A stretch of DNA of 64,000 nucleotides from JABCPE02 sp963518845. GTDB lineage: Bacteria; Bacteroidota; Bacteroidia; Flavobacteriales; Weeksellaceae. How positions within the stretch are numbered: the first letter of the stretch is position 1; each line of letters begins with the position of its first letter. Location of the stretch: NCBI GenBank assembly GCA_963518845.1, contig CAUQKV010000003.1, positions 47,852 through 111,851 of the forward strand, in the 5' to 3' direction. A program made the translations under genes and the position numbers. The notes beneath the pieces were generated by a model, which was given only the letters and a program-made list of their open reading frames with translations, searched no databases and was not told the origin of the DNA. Positions 16,464-24,351 of this stretch are shown here, piece after piece.

Positions 16464-16850
16464 ATGAATTTAGAAGAAAAAATACAAAATGCAGAAACCA
16501 GAATTTTCAAAGTGGTTTTCCCTAAAATAGCCAACCACCACGAAACCATGTTCGGCGGCGCTATCATGGAGCAGATGGTAGAGACGGCATTCATCACCGC
16601 AACGAGATTTGCGCGAAAAGCCTTTGTAATAAAGGCTTGCGACCACACAGAATTCCGAAAACCTGTGCCAGAAAGTTCACTAGTGGAGTTCATCGGGAAG
16701 ATAAAATCCATAGGAAACACCAGCCTAAAAGTAAGCGTAGAGGTCTTCTCCGAAGAGATGTACGCCGAGCGCCGAGAACTGTGTGTCCTTGGAGAATTCA
16801 GCTTGGTAGCCATTGGCGAAGACAAAAAAGCTGTGAAAATATTAGACTAA
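16464..16850 (+). CDS. Acyl-CoA thioesterase (hotdog fold, YciA-like)
   Basis: A 128-residue single hotdog domain of the acyl-CoA hydrolase group. The characteristic start NHHETMFGGAIMEQMVETAF (asparagine, glycines and catalytic acidic residue on the central helix) is followed by a beta sheet ending in a strand rich in VSVEVFSEEMY. Such enzymes hydrolyse acyl-CoA to free acid and CoA in the cytoplasm; chain length specificity cannot be read from sequence. It ends 8 bp before the convergent second uvrA gene. Confidence 0.88.
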   Translation: MNLEEKIQNAETRIFKVVFPKIANHHETMFGGAIMEQMVETAFITATRFARKAFVIKACDHTEFRKPVPESSLVEFIGKIKSIGNTSLKVSVEVFSEEMYAERRELCVLGEFSLVAIGEDKKAVKILD

Positions 16851-16858
16851 ATTCACTT

Positions 16859-19639
16859 TTATAATTTTTCCTTAATAAATCTTGCGGTTTGGGATTTCTT
16901 GTTTTTCGCTAATTCCTCTGGCGTTCCAACAAAAACAATCTCGCCGCCGTGCTTCCCTGCCTCTGGCCCTACATCTATTATCCAATCTGCACATTTTATG
17001 ATATCAGGCTGATGCTCTATCACGATGACAGAATGCCCAAGATCGATGAGCGACTGCAAGGAAACCATAAGTTTGCTAATATCATGAAAATGAAGCCCCG
17101 TGGATGGCTCATCAAATATAAATAAAGTTTTCTCCGTGGTTACACCTTTTACCAAGAAGGAAGCTAGTTTTATCCTCTGCGCTTCTCCGCCCGATAATGT
17201 GGATGAACTTTGTCCCAGCTGAAGATATCCCAAACCTACATCCTGCAAAGGTTTTAGTTTGGTTACTATTTTCTTATCGCCGCTTTCAGTAAAAAACTGG
17301 ACGGCATCATCTACAGTGAGATGAAGAATTTCAGAAATGTTTTTTTCATGGTATTTCACTTCTAAAACTTCTGATTTAAAACGACTTCCCTTACAATGCT
17401 CGCACACCAATTCTATATCCGCCATAAACTGCATGGACACGGTAATTACTCCTTCGCCTTTACATTCATCACATCTTCCACCATCTACATTGAACGAGAA
17501 ATGCTTTGGCTTCAGCCCTTGTATGGCAGCAGCCTTTTGTTTTGCGAACAAATCACGAATATCATCATAGGCTTTAAGATAAGTAACAGGATTGGAACGA
17601 GAGGATTTCCCGATTGAGTTTTGGTCTATGAGTTCTATATTTTTAACCAAAGAAGAAGGAAACTCCACGCTGTCATAATCTCCTTTTTTACCGCCCATTC
17701 CGAGCTGAATCTGTATTTCATTCGCCAAAACCTCCTTCATAAGGGTAGATTTCCCGCTACCAGAAACGCCTGATATTACCACAAAACTCTCCAGCGGAAT
17801 GTCCAAATCTATGTTTTTCAGATTGTTTTGTCTAGCGCCTTTGATTTTGATAAATTCCTTTGATTTTCTGCGCTTTTCAGGAATTTTTATTTCTAATTTT
17901 CCTGTAAGATACTGGGCTGTAAGCGTATCGGATTTTTTTAACTCTTCAAAATTTCCCGCAAAAACCAGCTCTCCTCCTAAGAAACCTGCCTCAGGGCCGA
18001 TATCTATGATGAAATCCGCCGCTCTCATGATATCCTCATCGTGCTCTACGACAATTACCGTATTCCCCAAATCACGAAGGTTTTTAAGGACTTCTATCAG
18101 GTTTTCTGTATCGCGAGAGTGCAGACCAATACTTGGCTCATCCAATATGTAGATGGAACCAACCAACGAGCTTCCAAGACTGGTAGCAAGGTTAATCCTC
18201 TGGCTTTCTCCACCAGAAAGCGTATTGGAAGTTCTATTCAAGGTCAAATATCCGAGTCCCACTTTGAGCAAAAACTCTAATCGCGTAGTGATTTCATAGA
18301 GAAGTCTCTTTGCGATTTCCTGCTCATGGGGAGTTAATTTAAGGTTTTTGACCAGTGGCAAAAGCTCATCCAATGGCAAATCCACCAAAGTCTGAATACT
18401 GTGTCCATCTATTTTTACCCAAGATGCCTCCTCTCTCAGCCTCAGCCCTTCACAGACTGGGCAGGTGGTTTTCCCACGATAGCGGGAAAGCATCACTCGG
18501 TATTGGATTTTATAGAGATTGTCCTCCAGCATTTTGAAAAAATGATTGATACAAGGAAAATCTGCATCACCATTTCCCTGCCAAAGGAGTTTTTTTTGCT
18601 CTTTATCCAGCTGAAAATAAGGCTTATGAATAGGAAAATCTTTTGCTTTTTTTATAAACATCCCTTTCCATTCTTTCATGGTATCTCCTTTCCAGCAGGC
18701 AACTGCATCCTCAAAAATGGATAATTTTTTATTCGGAATTACCAGATCTTCATCAATACCGATAACCTTGCCATAGCCCTCACAGGAAGGACAGGCGCCA
18801 TATGGATTATTAAAACTGAAAAAATGAATATTCGGTTCTAAAAACTCTATTCCATCTAATTCGAATTTATTAGAAAAATTAGTAACCTTTTCTGTATCAG
18901 CATCTTTCAAAGAACAATAACCTCGCCCTTCGTAGAATGCAATCTGGATAGAATCTGCCAGCCTTTGGAGGAAACTTTCATCATCTTCATACAAAAATCG
19001 GTCTATGATGAGATGAATGTCCATCCCTTTTTCAGGAACGAAATTAAACGCTTCCAAATCCTCTATACTTGCCGTATTTCCATTGATTTCCAAGCGGGTA
19101 AATCCTGAAAGCTTTAAGGTGTTCAGTGTATTTTTAAAGGTATCTGTTTCATAATGCAGCGGTGAGCGGAGCGTGTAGGTTTTCCCTTCGTTTTTCTGGA
19201 TAAAATCTATCACATCAGAAACGCTGTCTTTCCTTACCTCCCGCCCTGAAACAGGCGAAAAAGTACGCCCTATCCTTGCGAAAAGCAGTTTCAGATAGTC
19301 ATAAATCTCTGTAGAGGTGCCCACTGTGGAGCGAGGATTGGAGGAAATGACTTTCTGCTGAATGGCAATGGAGGGCGCAAGTCCCTTGATATCATCTACT
19401 TTGGGTTTTTCTAATTTACCTAAAAACTGCCTTGCATACGAGCTTAGACTCTCCACATATCGGCGCTGTCCCTCGGCATAGATGGTATCAAAAGCCAAAG
19501 AAGATTTCCCTGAACCAGAAACTCCTGTGATGACCACCAGCTTGTTTTTCGGGATGCAGACATCTATATGTTTCAAGTTATTGAGATGTGCATTTTTTAC
19601 AAAAATTTCTTTTTTGATGTTTATTTCTCGCTCTGCCAT
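16859..19639 (-). CDS. Second UvrA-family excinuclease ATPase
   Basis: A full-size UvrA paralogue of 926 residues. It has both ABC modules (Walker A GVSGSGKSS near residue 37 and GVSGSGKST near 618, two LSGGE signatures) and zinc-type cysteine pairs CPSCEGYG, CPVCEGLR, CDECKGEG and CEHCKGSR. A segment at about residues 125-240 corresponds to the UvrB-interaction region, so it is not the shortened UvrA2 class that lacks this domain. Identity to the uvrA at 11984 is clearly limited outside the ATPase motifs. It may handle other lesions or confer resistance to DNA-binding drugs; this is inference. Confidence 0.9.
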   Translation of the reverse strand: MAEREINIKKEIFVKNAHLNNLKHIDVCIPKNKLVVITGVSGSGKSSLAFDTIYAEGQRRYVESLSSYARQFLGKLEKPKVDDIKGLAPSIAIQQKVISSNPRSTVGTSTEIYDYLKLLFARIGRTFSPVSGREVRKDSVSDVIDFIQKNEGKTYTLRSPLHYETDTFKNTLNTLKLSGFTRLEINGNTASIEDLEAFNFVPEKGMDIHLIIDRFLYEDDESFLQRLADSIQIAFYEGRGYCSLKDADTEKVTNFSNKFELDGIEFLEPNIHFFSFNNPYGACPSCEGYGKVIGIDEDLVIPNKKLSIFEDAVACWKGDTMKEWKGMFIKKAKDFPIHKPYFQLDKEQKKLLWQGNGDADFPCINHFFKMLEDNLYKIQYRVMLSRYRGKTTCPVCEGLRLREEASWVKIDGHSIQTLVDLPLDELLPLVKNLKLTPHEQEIAKRLLYEITTRLEFLLKVGLGYLTLNRTSNTLSGGESQRINLATSLGSSLVGSIYILDEPSIGLHSRDTENLIEVLKNLRDLGNTVIVVEHDEDIMRAADFIIDIGPEAGFLGGELVFAGNFEELKKSDTLTAQYLTGKLEIKIPEKRRKSKEFIKIKGARQNNLKNIDLDIPLESFVVISGVSGSGKSTLMKEVLANEIQIQLGMGGKKGDYDSVEFPSSLVKNIELIDQNSIGKSSRSNPVTYLKAYDDIRDLFAKQKAAAIQGLKPKHFSFNVDGGRCDECKGEGVITVSMQFMADIELVCEHCKGSRFKSEVLEVKYHEKNISEILHLTVDDAVQFFTESGDKKIVTKLKPLQDVGLGYLQLGQSSSTLSGGEAQRIKLASFLVKGVTTEKTLFIFDEPSTGLHFHDISKLMVSLQSLIDLGHSVIVIEHQPDIIKCADWIIDVGPEAGKHGGEIVFVGTPEELAKNKKSQTARFIKEKL

Positions 19640-19658
19640 TGCATTTATAAATAAAATA

Positions 19659-19666
19659 CAAAGGTA
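19659..19666 (-). promoter_or_regulatory. Promoter -7 box (TACCTTTG) of second uvrA
   Basis: On the minus strand TACCTTTG lies 19 bp before the ATG at 19639. The same octamer precedes pnp and the uridine phosphorylase gene. Confidence 0.55.
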
Positions 19667-19749
19667 AGGAAGATACGGCAGAAAATATAATTTTGCTTCT
19701 TTTTAACTCGTAAAAGTTTGTATTTACCTAAAAACCAAAATATTATCTG

Positions 19750-19782
19750 TTTGTAATATTCTGATATTTTTGCGTATTTTTG
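19750..19782 (+). promoter_or_regulatory. Promoter (TTTG-N21-TATTTTTG) with leader hairpin
   Basis: TTTG at 19750-19753 and TATTTTTG at 19775-19782 are 21 bp apart, a strong Bacteroidetes-type promoter. The leader is then about 66 nt long and contains an inverted repeat, AATCGT and ACGATT, separated by 11 bases at about 19804-19826. Confidence 0.65.
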
Positions 19783-19852
19783 TCCTAAATCGCTCATTGC
19801 ATTTAATCGTTTGATAATCATACGATTATTTGCATAACAGATTAAATATATT

Positions 19853-20371
19853 ATGAATAAAATTATAATTTTAGTATTAAGTTTAGTTTTGATTTCTTGC
19901 AAGAAAAAAGACAGAATAGAAATTGATAATATTGATGGCTATAAAGTAGAAAAAAAATTCAAAAATGATACTTTGGTAAGTTCTAAAACATATGATGGAG
20001 ATATGCTAATTTGGGAAATACTTTATAATAAAAATGAGATAACCCAAAAAGCAACCGAGTTTTACCCGACAGGTTCTATAAAAAGTGTTTCTACATTACA
20101 AAAAGAACCTAACCATTATTATGATATTGAATACTATGAAAGTGGCGAGAAACAAATGATGGGAGAGTCTGACTTTATAAAGTCTAAACAATACCGACTG
20201 AGAAGAGGTGCAGCAATATTTTACACAAAACAACAAAAGATTTCTTCAATATTGGTATTTTTCAATGATGGAAAAGAAAAAGAATATCTCGTGAGAGAAA
20301 CGATATTGGACACAATAACAGATAAAATACTGACAGACAGAGAATACGACCCGCCTGCTCTTCTAAAATAA
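19853..20371 (+). CDS. Hypothetical lipoprotein with antitoxin YwqK/MORN-like repeats, 172 aa
   Basis: Signal peptide with lipobox LVLISC (C16). The mature part has repeated short strands of the kind KxFYPTGSIKSVSTL and YDIEYYESGEKQMMGE, which look like the YwqK/MORN-type beta hairpins seen in many Bacteroidetes lipoproteins. No enzymatic motif. It is followed 13 bp later by a second small lipoprotein gene, so the pair is probably an operon. Both are AT-rich. Function unknown. Confidence 0.68.
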   Translation: MNKIIILVLSLVLISCKKKDRIEIDNIDGYKVEKKFKNDTLVSSKTYDGDMLIWEILYNKNEITQKATEFYPTGSIKSVSTLQKEPNHYYDIEYYESGEKQMMGESDFIKSKQYRLRRGAAIFYTKQQKISSILVFFNDGKEKEYLVRETILDTITDKILTDREYDPPALLK

Positions 20372-20384
20372 AAAAGACAAAATA

Positions 20385-20822
20385 ATGAAAAATAAAAAAT
20401 TTCTATTAGCCATATTATTAAGCCTTACAGCATGTAATAATAAGACAAAAACTATTAGCACTCTTGAATTAGAGAAAACAATTATAAATTACAAAGATTT
20501 ACCTTCAAAAGTTAAAGAAAGGGTATTTTATGGAGAAGCAATGAAACTTGGAGAAGAAGATGAAGAAAGATTTCAAGACTTCCAAGAAACTAATAATCCT
20601 AAAAAGTATGAATACTATACTAAACAAGATCCTCAATTGGCATGGGTACATTATCCATATATAAGAAATAAAAAAACAAAGCAAGAATATTCTATTGATA
20701 AAGATGGACCAATGGGAGGTAGATACATTATTTATGGAGATTCTCTATACATTTCAAATCATTATAATATCTATGAAGAAGATAGCCTTAAATATACTTT
20801 TACAAGATACATATTACGATAA
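20385..20822 (+). CDS. Hypothetical lipoprotein, 145 aa
   Basis: Signal peptide with lipobox SLTAC (C17). The mature protein is charged and contains no domain I recognise. It is directly downstream of the 172-aa lipoprotein gene and shares its AT-rich composition, which suggests they arrived or diverged together. The 182 bp after it hold no frame and no clear terminator. Confidence 0.62.
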   Translation: MKNKKFLLAILLSLTACNNKTKTISTLELEKTIINYKDLPSKVKERVFYGEAMKLGEEDEERFQDFQETNNPKKYEYYTKQDPQLAWVHYPYIRNKKTKQEYSIDKDGPMGGRYIIYGDSLYISNHYNIYEEDSLKYTFTRYILR

Positions 20823-20999
20823 GATACATCCACAGAGATTGATAATACTCTAAATACATTGTTTTTACTATAAATAAAATACAATTCTCTGATAAACACA
20901 ATAATATAGATGGGCTCCTGCCTGTTTATTTTATTTTTACTCAAAAAATATTTTTAACAAAATTTTTATAAAATGAACTAATATTTAATAAATAAATAC

Positions 21000-21007
21000 T
21001 ATTTTTG
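21000..21007 (+). promoter_or_regulatory. Promoter -7 box (TATTTTTG) of brnQ
   Basis: TATTTTTG overlaps a TTG codon in frame with brnQ, so that TTG cannot be the start; the ATG at 21035 is about 24 nt past the expected transcription start. Confidence 0.6.
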
Positions 21008-21034
21008 TCACTTGCTTCAAAAATAAGAAGAAAA

Positions 21035-22318
21035 ATGAAGAAGAAGTTGTCAATTCAAAAAATCCTAATTACCTCTTTCGCTATGTTTTCTATGATATTT
21101 GGTGGAGGTAATTTCATTCTGCCGCCGCTTTTGGGCATCAAGGCTGCCGATTCTTGGGATGTTGTAGCGATTGCATTTGGTATTTCTGGCGTTTTGATTC
21201 CTCTTATGGGCATTATTGCACAAGCAAAAATACAGGGAACTGTAATAGATTTCGGGAAAAAGGTGCATCCACTGTTTGCGTTAGTTATAGGAATTTTGAT
21301 TTATGGCATTTGTCTTTCTTTTCCTATACCGCGCACAGCATCAGTAGCTTACGAACTTTCTGTAAAGGACAGCATCGAGATTTCTTCTCTATGGTTTGGA
21401 GTTATTTATTTTTCGCTGGTAATGTATCTTTGTTTCAACCGAGGCAAGATACTGGACATTTTGGGCGAATATCTCACTCCTATCCTATTGATAATCATTT
21501 TAACTATCATTTTAGGAGCAGTATTTTTCGTTGATAACGAAATCCCAAAATCAAATTTAGAAAAACCCTTTTCGTTAGGGCTTTTAGAGGGCTATCAGAC
21601 CTTTGACGGAATGGCCTCCATCATCATAGGTGCAGTAATCATCACTTCTCTAAATATGGATGATTCACTAGACTTTTCACAAAAAAGAAGGCTTACCATC
21701 TATGCAGGATTGATAAGCGGTCTGGCGCTATTCATCATTTATTCAGGCTTTATCTATACAGGAGCGGTGCTAAAAGTTCATTTCCCATCGGATGATATTT
21801 CCCGTTCAGAAGTTCTTTCGAAGGTAAGCTGGCATATTCTAGGCGACATCGGGAAAACTTTACTAAGTGTGAGTGTCAGCATTGCTTGTTTCACTACTGC
21901 TGTCGGTATCATTACGGGAGCGGCAGATTTCATGAAAAACATTTTCGGAAATTCTGAAATGGTCTACAAGCTGGTAGTGGTATTTTCGTGTATTTTAGGC
22001 GTTTTCGTGGGACAGACAGGCGTAGAAAACATCGTTTCTATTGCTGTTCCTGTGCTTGTGCTGATTTATCCTGTCATCATGGCTCTAATTTTGCTCAATT
22101 TCGTTCCAGAGAGCTGGACTTCGGTTTCTATTTTCAGAGGAGTTACATTAGTTGCTGGGATATTTGCAATACCAGATTTTATGATAGCCATCGGTTTTGA
22201 TAGCTTTCAGCCTATTCATGACTATCTTCCTCTTGCCTCCTATGGCTTGGCTTGGTTGCTGCCTTGTCTTTTCATTTGGTTTGTTTTATTTATTATCCAA
22301 AAAAATAAAAGACTTTAA
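21035..22318 (+). CDS. brnQ: Branched-chain amino acid transporter, LIVCS family
   Basis: A polytopic inner-membrane symporter for Leu, Ile and Val, about 427 residues with roughly 12 hydrophobic helices. The family start, SFAMFSMIFGGGNFILPPLLG, is intact in the first helix, and the middle has the conserved GLLEGYQTFDGMASIIIGAV segment. I take ATG 21035 (MKKKLSIQK) as the start because the upstream in-frame TTG at 21005 lies inside the promoter -7 box. It stands alone, with no biosynthetic genes beside it. Confidence 0.93.
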   Translation: MKKKLSIQKILITSFAMFSMIFGGGNFILPPLLGIKAADSWDVVAIAFGISGVLIPLMGIIAQAKIQGTVIDFGKKVHPLFALVIGILIYGICLSFPIPRTASVAYELSVKDSIEISSLWFGVIYFSLVMYLCFNRGKILDILGEYLTPILLIIILTIILGAVFFVDNEIPKSNLEKPFSLGLLEGYQTFDGMASIIIGAVIITSLNMDDSLDFSQKRRLTIYAGLISGLALFIIYSGFIYTGAVLKVHFPSDDISRSEVLSKVSWHILGDIGKTLLSVSVSIACFTTAVGIITGAADFMKNIFGNSEMVYKLVVVFSCILGVFVGQTGVENIVSIAVPVLVLIYPVIMALILLNFVPESWTSVSIFRGVTLVAGIFAIPDFMIAIGFDSFQPIHDYLPLASYGLAWLLPCLFIWFVLFIIQKNKRL

Positions 22319-22400
22319 CATTTTTTTAACTAAATATAAAACAATATGCCGTTTTCAGTGTTATAAATTGTTAAAAATTAGGCATTTCTATTTTTATGCG

Positions 22401-22408
22401 TAATTTTG
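22401..22408 (+). promoter_or_regulatory. Promoter -7 box (TAATTTTG) of the glucosaminidase gene
   Basis: TAATTTTG overlaps an in-frame TTG at 22406, which argues for the ATG at 22427 as the real start, about 15 nt after the expected transcription start. Confidence 0.55.
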
Positions 22409-22426
22409 CAACCAAATTTAAATGAT

Positions 22427-22897
22427 ATGAAAAACGAAATTAATTATTTGAAAGTAGTAATCATGAGTTTGGTTTTAACATTATTTTCTGTTTCAGCAAA
22501 TGCTCAACAAAAAAAACACAACTACATCACAACTAATGAGCAGCTAGCAGAAGAGTTATCCGAAAAGTACGGAATACCAAGTGGAGTTATCCTAGCTGTA
22601 GCCTTCGTAGAGACAGGCGGCGGGACAAGTAAAGGAGCTAAAACTTACAACAACCATTTCGGAATTGTAGGTAAGAATACAGTAACAAAATCAAAATACA
22701 AAAGTTTTGATTCCACAAGAGAAAGCTACGAGGCTTTCTGTCAGATTCTCTCAAGAAAAAAATACTACTCAGATCTAAAAGGTATCAAAGATACAGCTCA
22801 ATGGGTGAAAGCCATAGCCGCAGCGGGATATTCTACCCAGCCTGTAGAATGGAAAAAAAGAGTCAAAATGATTATCGAAAAATTTAATTTATCTTAA
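22427..22897 (+). CDS. Secreted glucosaminidase-domain protein (putative peptidoglycan hydrolase)
   Basis: A 156-residue protein with a signal peptide ending near SANAQQ, then one FlgJ/N-acetylglucosaminidase-type (GH73-like) domain. The segment LSEKYGIPSGVILAVAFVET carries the putative catalytic Glu, followed by the TYNNHFGIVGK motif and the FDSTRESYEAFCQIL region, with a terminal AAAGYSTQPVEW. It should cut the glycan strand of peptidoglycan in the periplasm. No LysM or SH3 anchor is present, so it is a minimal enzyme. It has its own promoter and terminator. Confidence 0.85.
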   Translation: MKNEINYLKVVIMSLVLTLFSVSANAQQKKHNYITTNEQLAEELSEKYGIPSGVILAVAFVETGGGTSKGAKTYNNHFGIVGKNTVTKSKYKSFDSTRESYEAFCQILSRKKYYSDLKGIKDTAQWVKAIAAAGYSTQPVEWKKRVKMIIEKFNLS

Positions 22898-22903
22898 AAA
22901 CAC

Positions 22904-22935
22904 AAGCTGTCTGAAAATTCAGACAGCTTTTTTTA
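22904..22935 (+). terminator. Intrinsic terminator after the glucosaminidase gene
   Basis: AAGCTGTCTGAA pairs with TTCAGACAGCTT, followed by TTTTT. The next promoter's -33 box begins only 8 bp later. Confidence 0.92.
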
Positions 22936-22942
22936 TTTAAAA

Positions 22943-22974
22943 TTTGTTCGGTTTATGCAAAATAAATAAATTTG
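22943..22974 (+). promoter_or_regulatory. Promoter of the SGNH-MBOAT operon (TTTG-N20-TAAATTTG)
   Basis: TTTG at 22943-22946 and TAAATTTG at 22967-22974 are exactly 20 bp apart. The in-frame TTG at 22972 lies within the -7 box and is therefore not the start codon of the downstream gene. Confidence 0.78.
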
Positions 22975-23001
22975 CGCTTCGTTGTAATAAAAAAAATTAT
23001 T

Positions 23002-24351
23002 TTGAATAATAATAGAATTCACAGGGTGGTAATCTTGGTTACCTCCTGTTTTTTGGTGTATCTGTCAGCATCTATCCTATCATATGTATATGGCTGGAAG
23101 TTTGAAGCTTTTGATAAAATAAATTTGGTTTCTGATATTTTTAAAAAATCAGAAGAAGAACAAAATGCAAGTGGAGAATCTGCTATCGCAGGAAAAACAG
23201 CAGAAAAACCTGCTAAAGAAGCTGCACAAGAGGATTTTGAACTGTATAAAAAACCTGAATTTATCACTAATTTTCACAAAGGAGACAGCGTGGTTGCTTT
23301 GCCTATTTTAGCACAGAAATTAACTGAACTAAAAAACACAGGAAAAGGCAAAATCCGTATCGCTTACTTTGGAGACAGTATGATAGAGGGCGATCTCATT
23401 ACCCAAACATTGAGAAAACTTCTACAGCAGGAATTTGGTGGGCAGGGTGTTGGTTTTCTGCCGATGCATTCTAATGTAGCACAGTTCCGCCAGACTGCTA
23501 GAATTTCTGGAACAGGCTGGGAAAGCACGAATTTCATGACTCCTAAAGCACAAAATATGTACATCTCTGGGCATACTTTCAGAGGCGCAGGAAGTGGAAC
23601 CTACCAAGACAGAACCCTCACAGATGGCACTTTACCTATTCAAAAATATATTCTCTACGGAAAGACAGAAGGCGCTGAAATAGAGATAGATGGAATGGAA
23701 CACACATTACAGGGAAATCATTTGGTTAATAGAAAAATATTAGCTGATAATACCGATAACATCCTAAAAATAAGATCTAAAACATCTTCATTACCAATAT
23801 TCGGAGTTGGTTTTGAATCTGAAAACGGGATAATTTTGGATAATTTCTCTTTCCGAGGAATCACAGGTGTGGAATTGAGCAAAATAAATGAGGATTTCTT
23901 GAAATCTATTCAGGAAGCCAATCCTTATGATTTGATTGTATTTCAGTATGGTGTAAATCTTTTATTTAGACCAAAAGATACCAACTATTCTCATTATGAA
24001 AAAATGATGCAGCCTATATTGAGCAAAATGCGAAAAGCCTTTCCTAAAACTGATTTCTTGCTGGTAAGTACTGCTGACAGGGCTTTTAGATATGGCGGAG
24101 AATACAAAACGGCTATCGGTATTCCTAATCTGATACAAACTCAAGCGAAACTTGCTTTTGATAATAAAATGGCATTCTATAACCAATTCGAATCCATGGG
24201 CGGAGAAAACTCTATCGTAAGATGGGCTACACAAAGCCCGCCATTGGCAAATAAAGACTACATCCACCCGAATGGAAAAGGTGCAGAGGTTTTAGCCGAA
24301 AAAATATACAACGCAATCATCCAAGACTACAAAAAATACAAACGAAAATAA
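23002..24351 (+). CDS. Membrane-anchored SGNH/GDSL hydrolase
   Basis: A protein with one N-terminal transmembrane anchor (about 20 residues after the basic NNNRIHR start) and a periplasmic SGNH domain. Block I is IAYFGDSMIEGDLIT with the catalytic Ser; block III is VFQYGVNLLF with Gly-x-Asn; the last block is DYIHPNGKGAE with the Asp-x-x-His pair. No ATG is near the start; TTG 23002 is the best start because the earlier TTG lies in the promoter. The next gene, an MBOAT acyltransferase, starts directly at the stop codon, so the two probably work together in O-acetylation of a cell-envelope polysaccharide, like AlgJ/AlgX with AlgI. Confidence 0.85.
   Translation: MNNNRIHRVVILVTSCFLVYLSASILSYVYGWKFEAFDKINLVSDIFKKSEEEQNASGESAIAGKTAEKPAKEAAQEDFELYKKPEFITNFHKGDSVVALPILAQKLTELKNTGKGKIRIAYFGDSMIEGDLITQTLRKLLQQEFGGQGVGFLPMHSNVAQFRQTARISGTGWESTNFMTPKAQNMYISGHTFRGAGSGTYQDRTLTDGTLPIQKYILYGKTEGAEIEIDGMEHTLQGNHLVNRKILADNTDNILKIRSKTSSLPIFGVGFESENGIILDNFSFRGITGVELSKINEDFLKSIQEANPYDLIVFQYGVNLLFRPKDTNYSHYEKMMQPILSKMRKAFPKTDFLLVSTADRAFRYGGEYKTAIGIPNLIQTQAKLAFDNKMAFYNQFESMGGENSIVRWATQSPPLANKDYIHPNGKGAEVLAEKIYNAIIQDYKKYKRK

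Noticed and set aside
20823..21004. Small RNA or gene in the 182-bp gap before brnQ
   Set aside because: No open frame, no strong hairpin with T run; only the brnQ -7 box was found.
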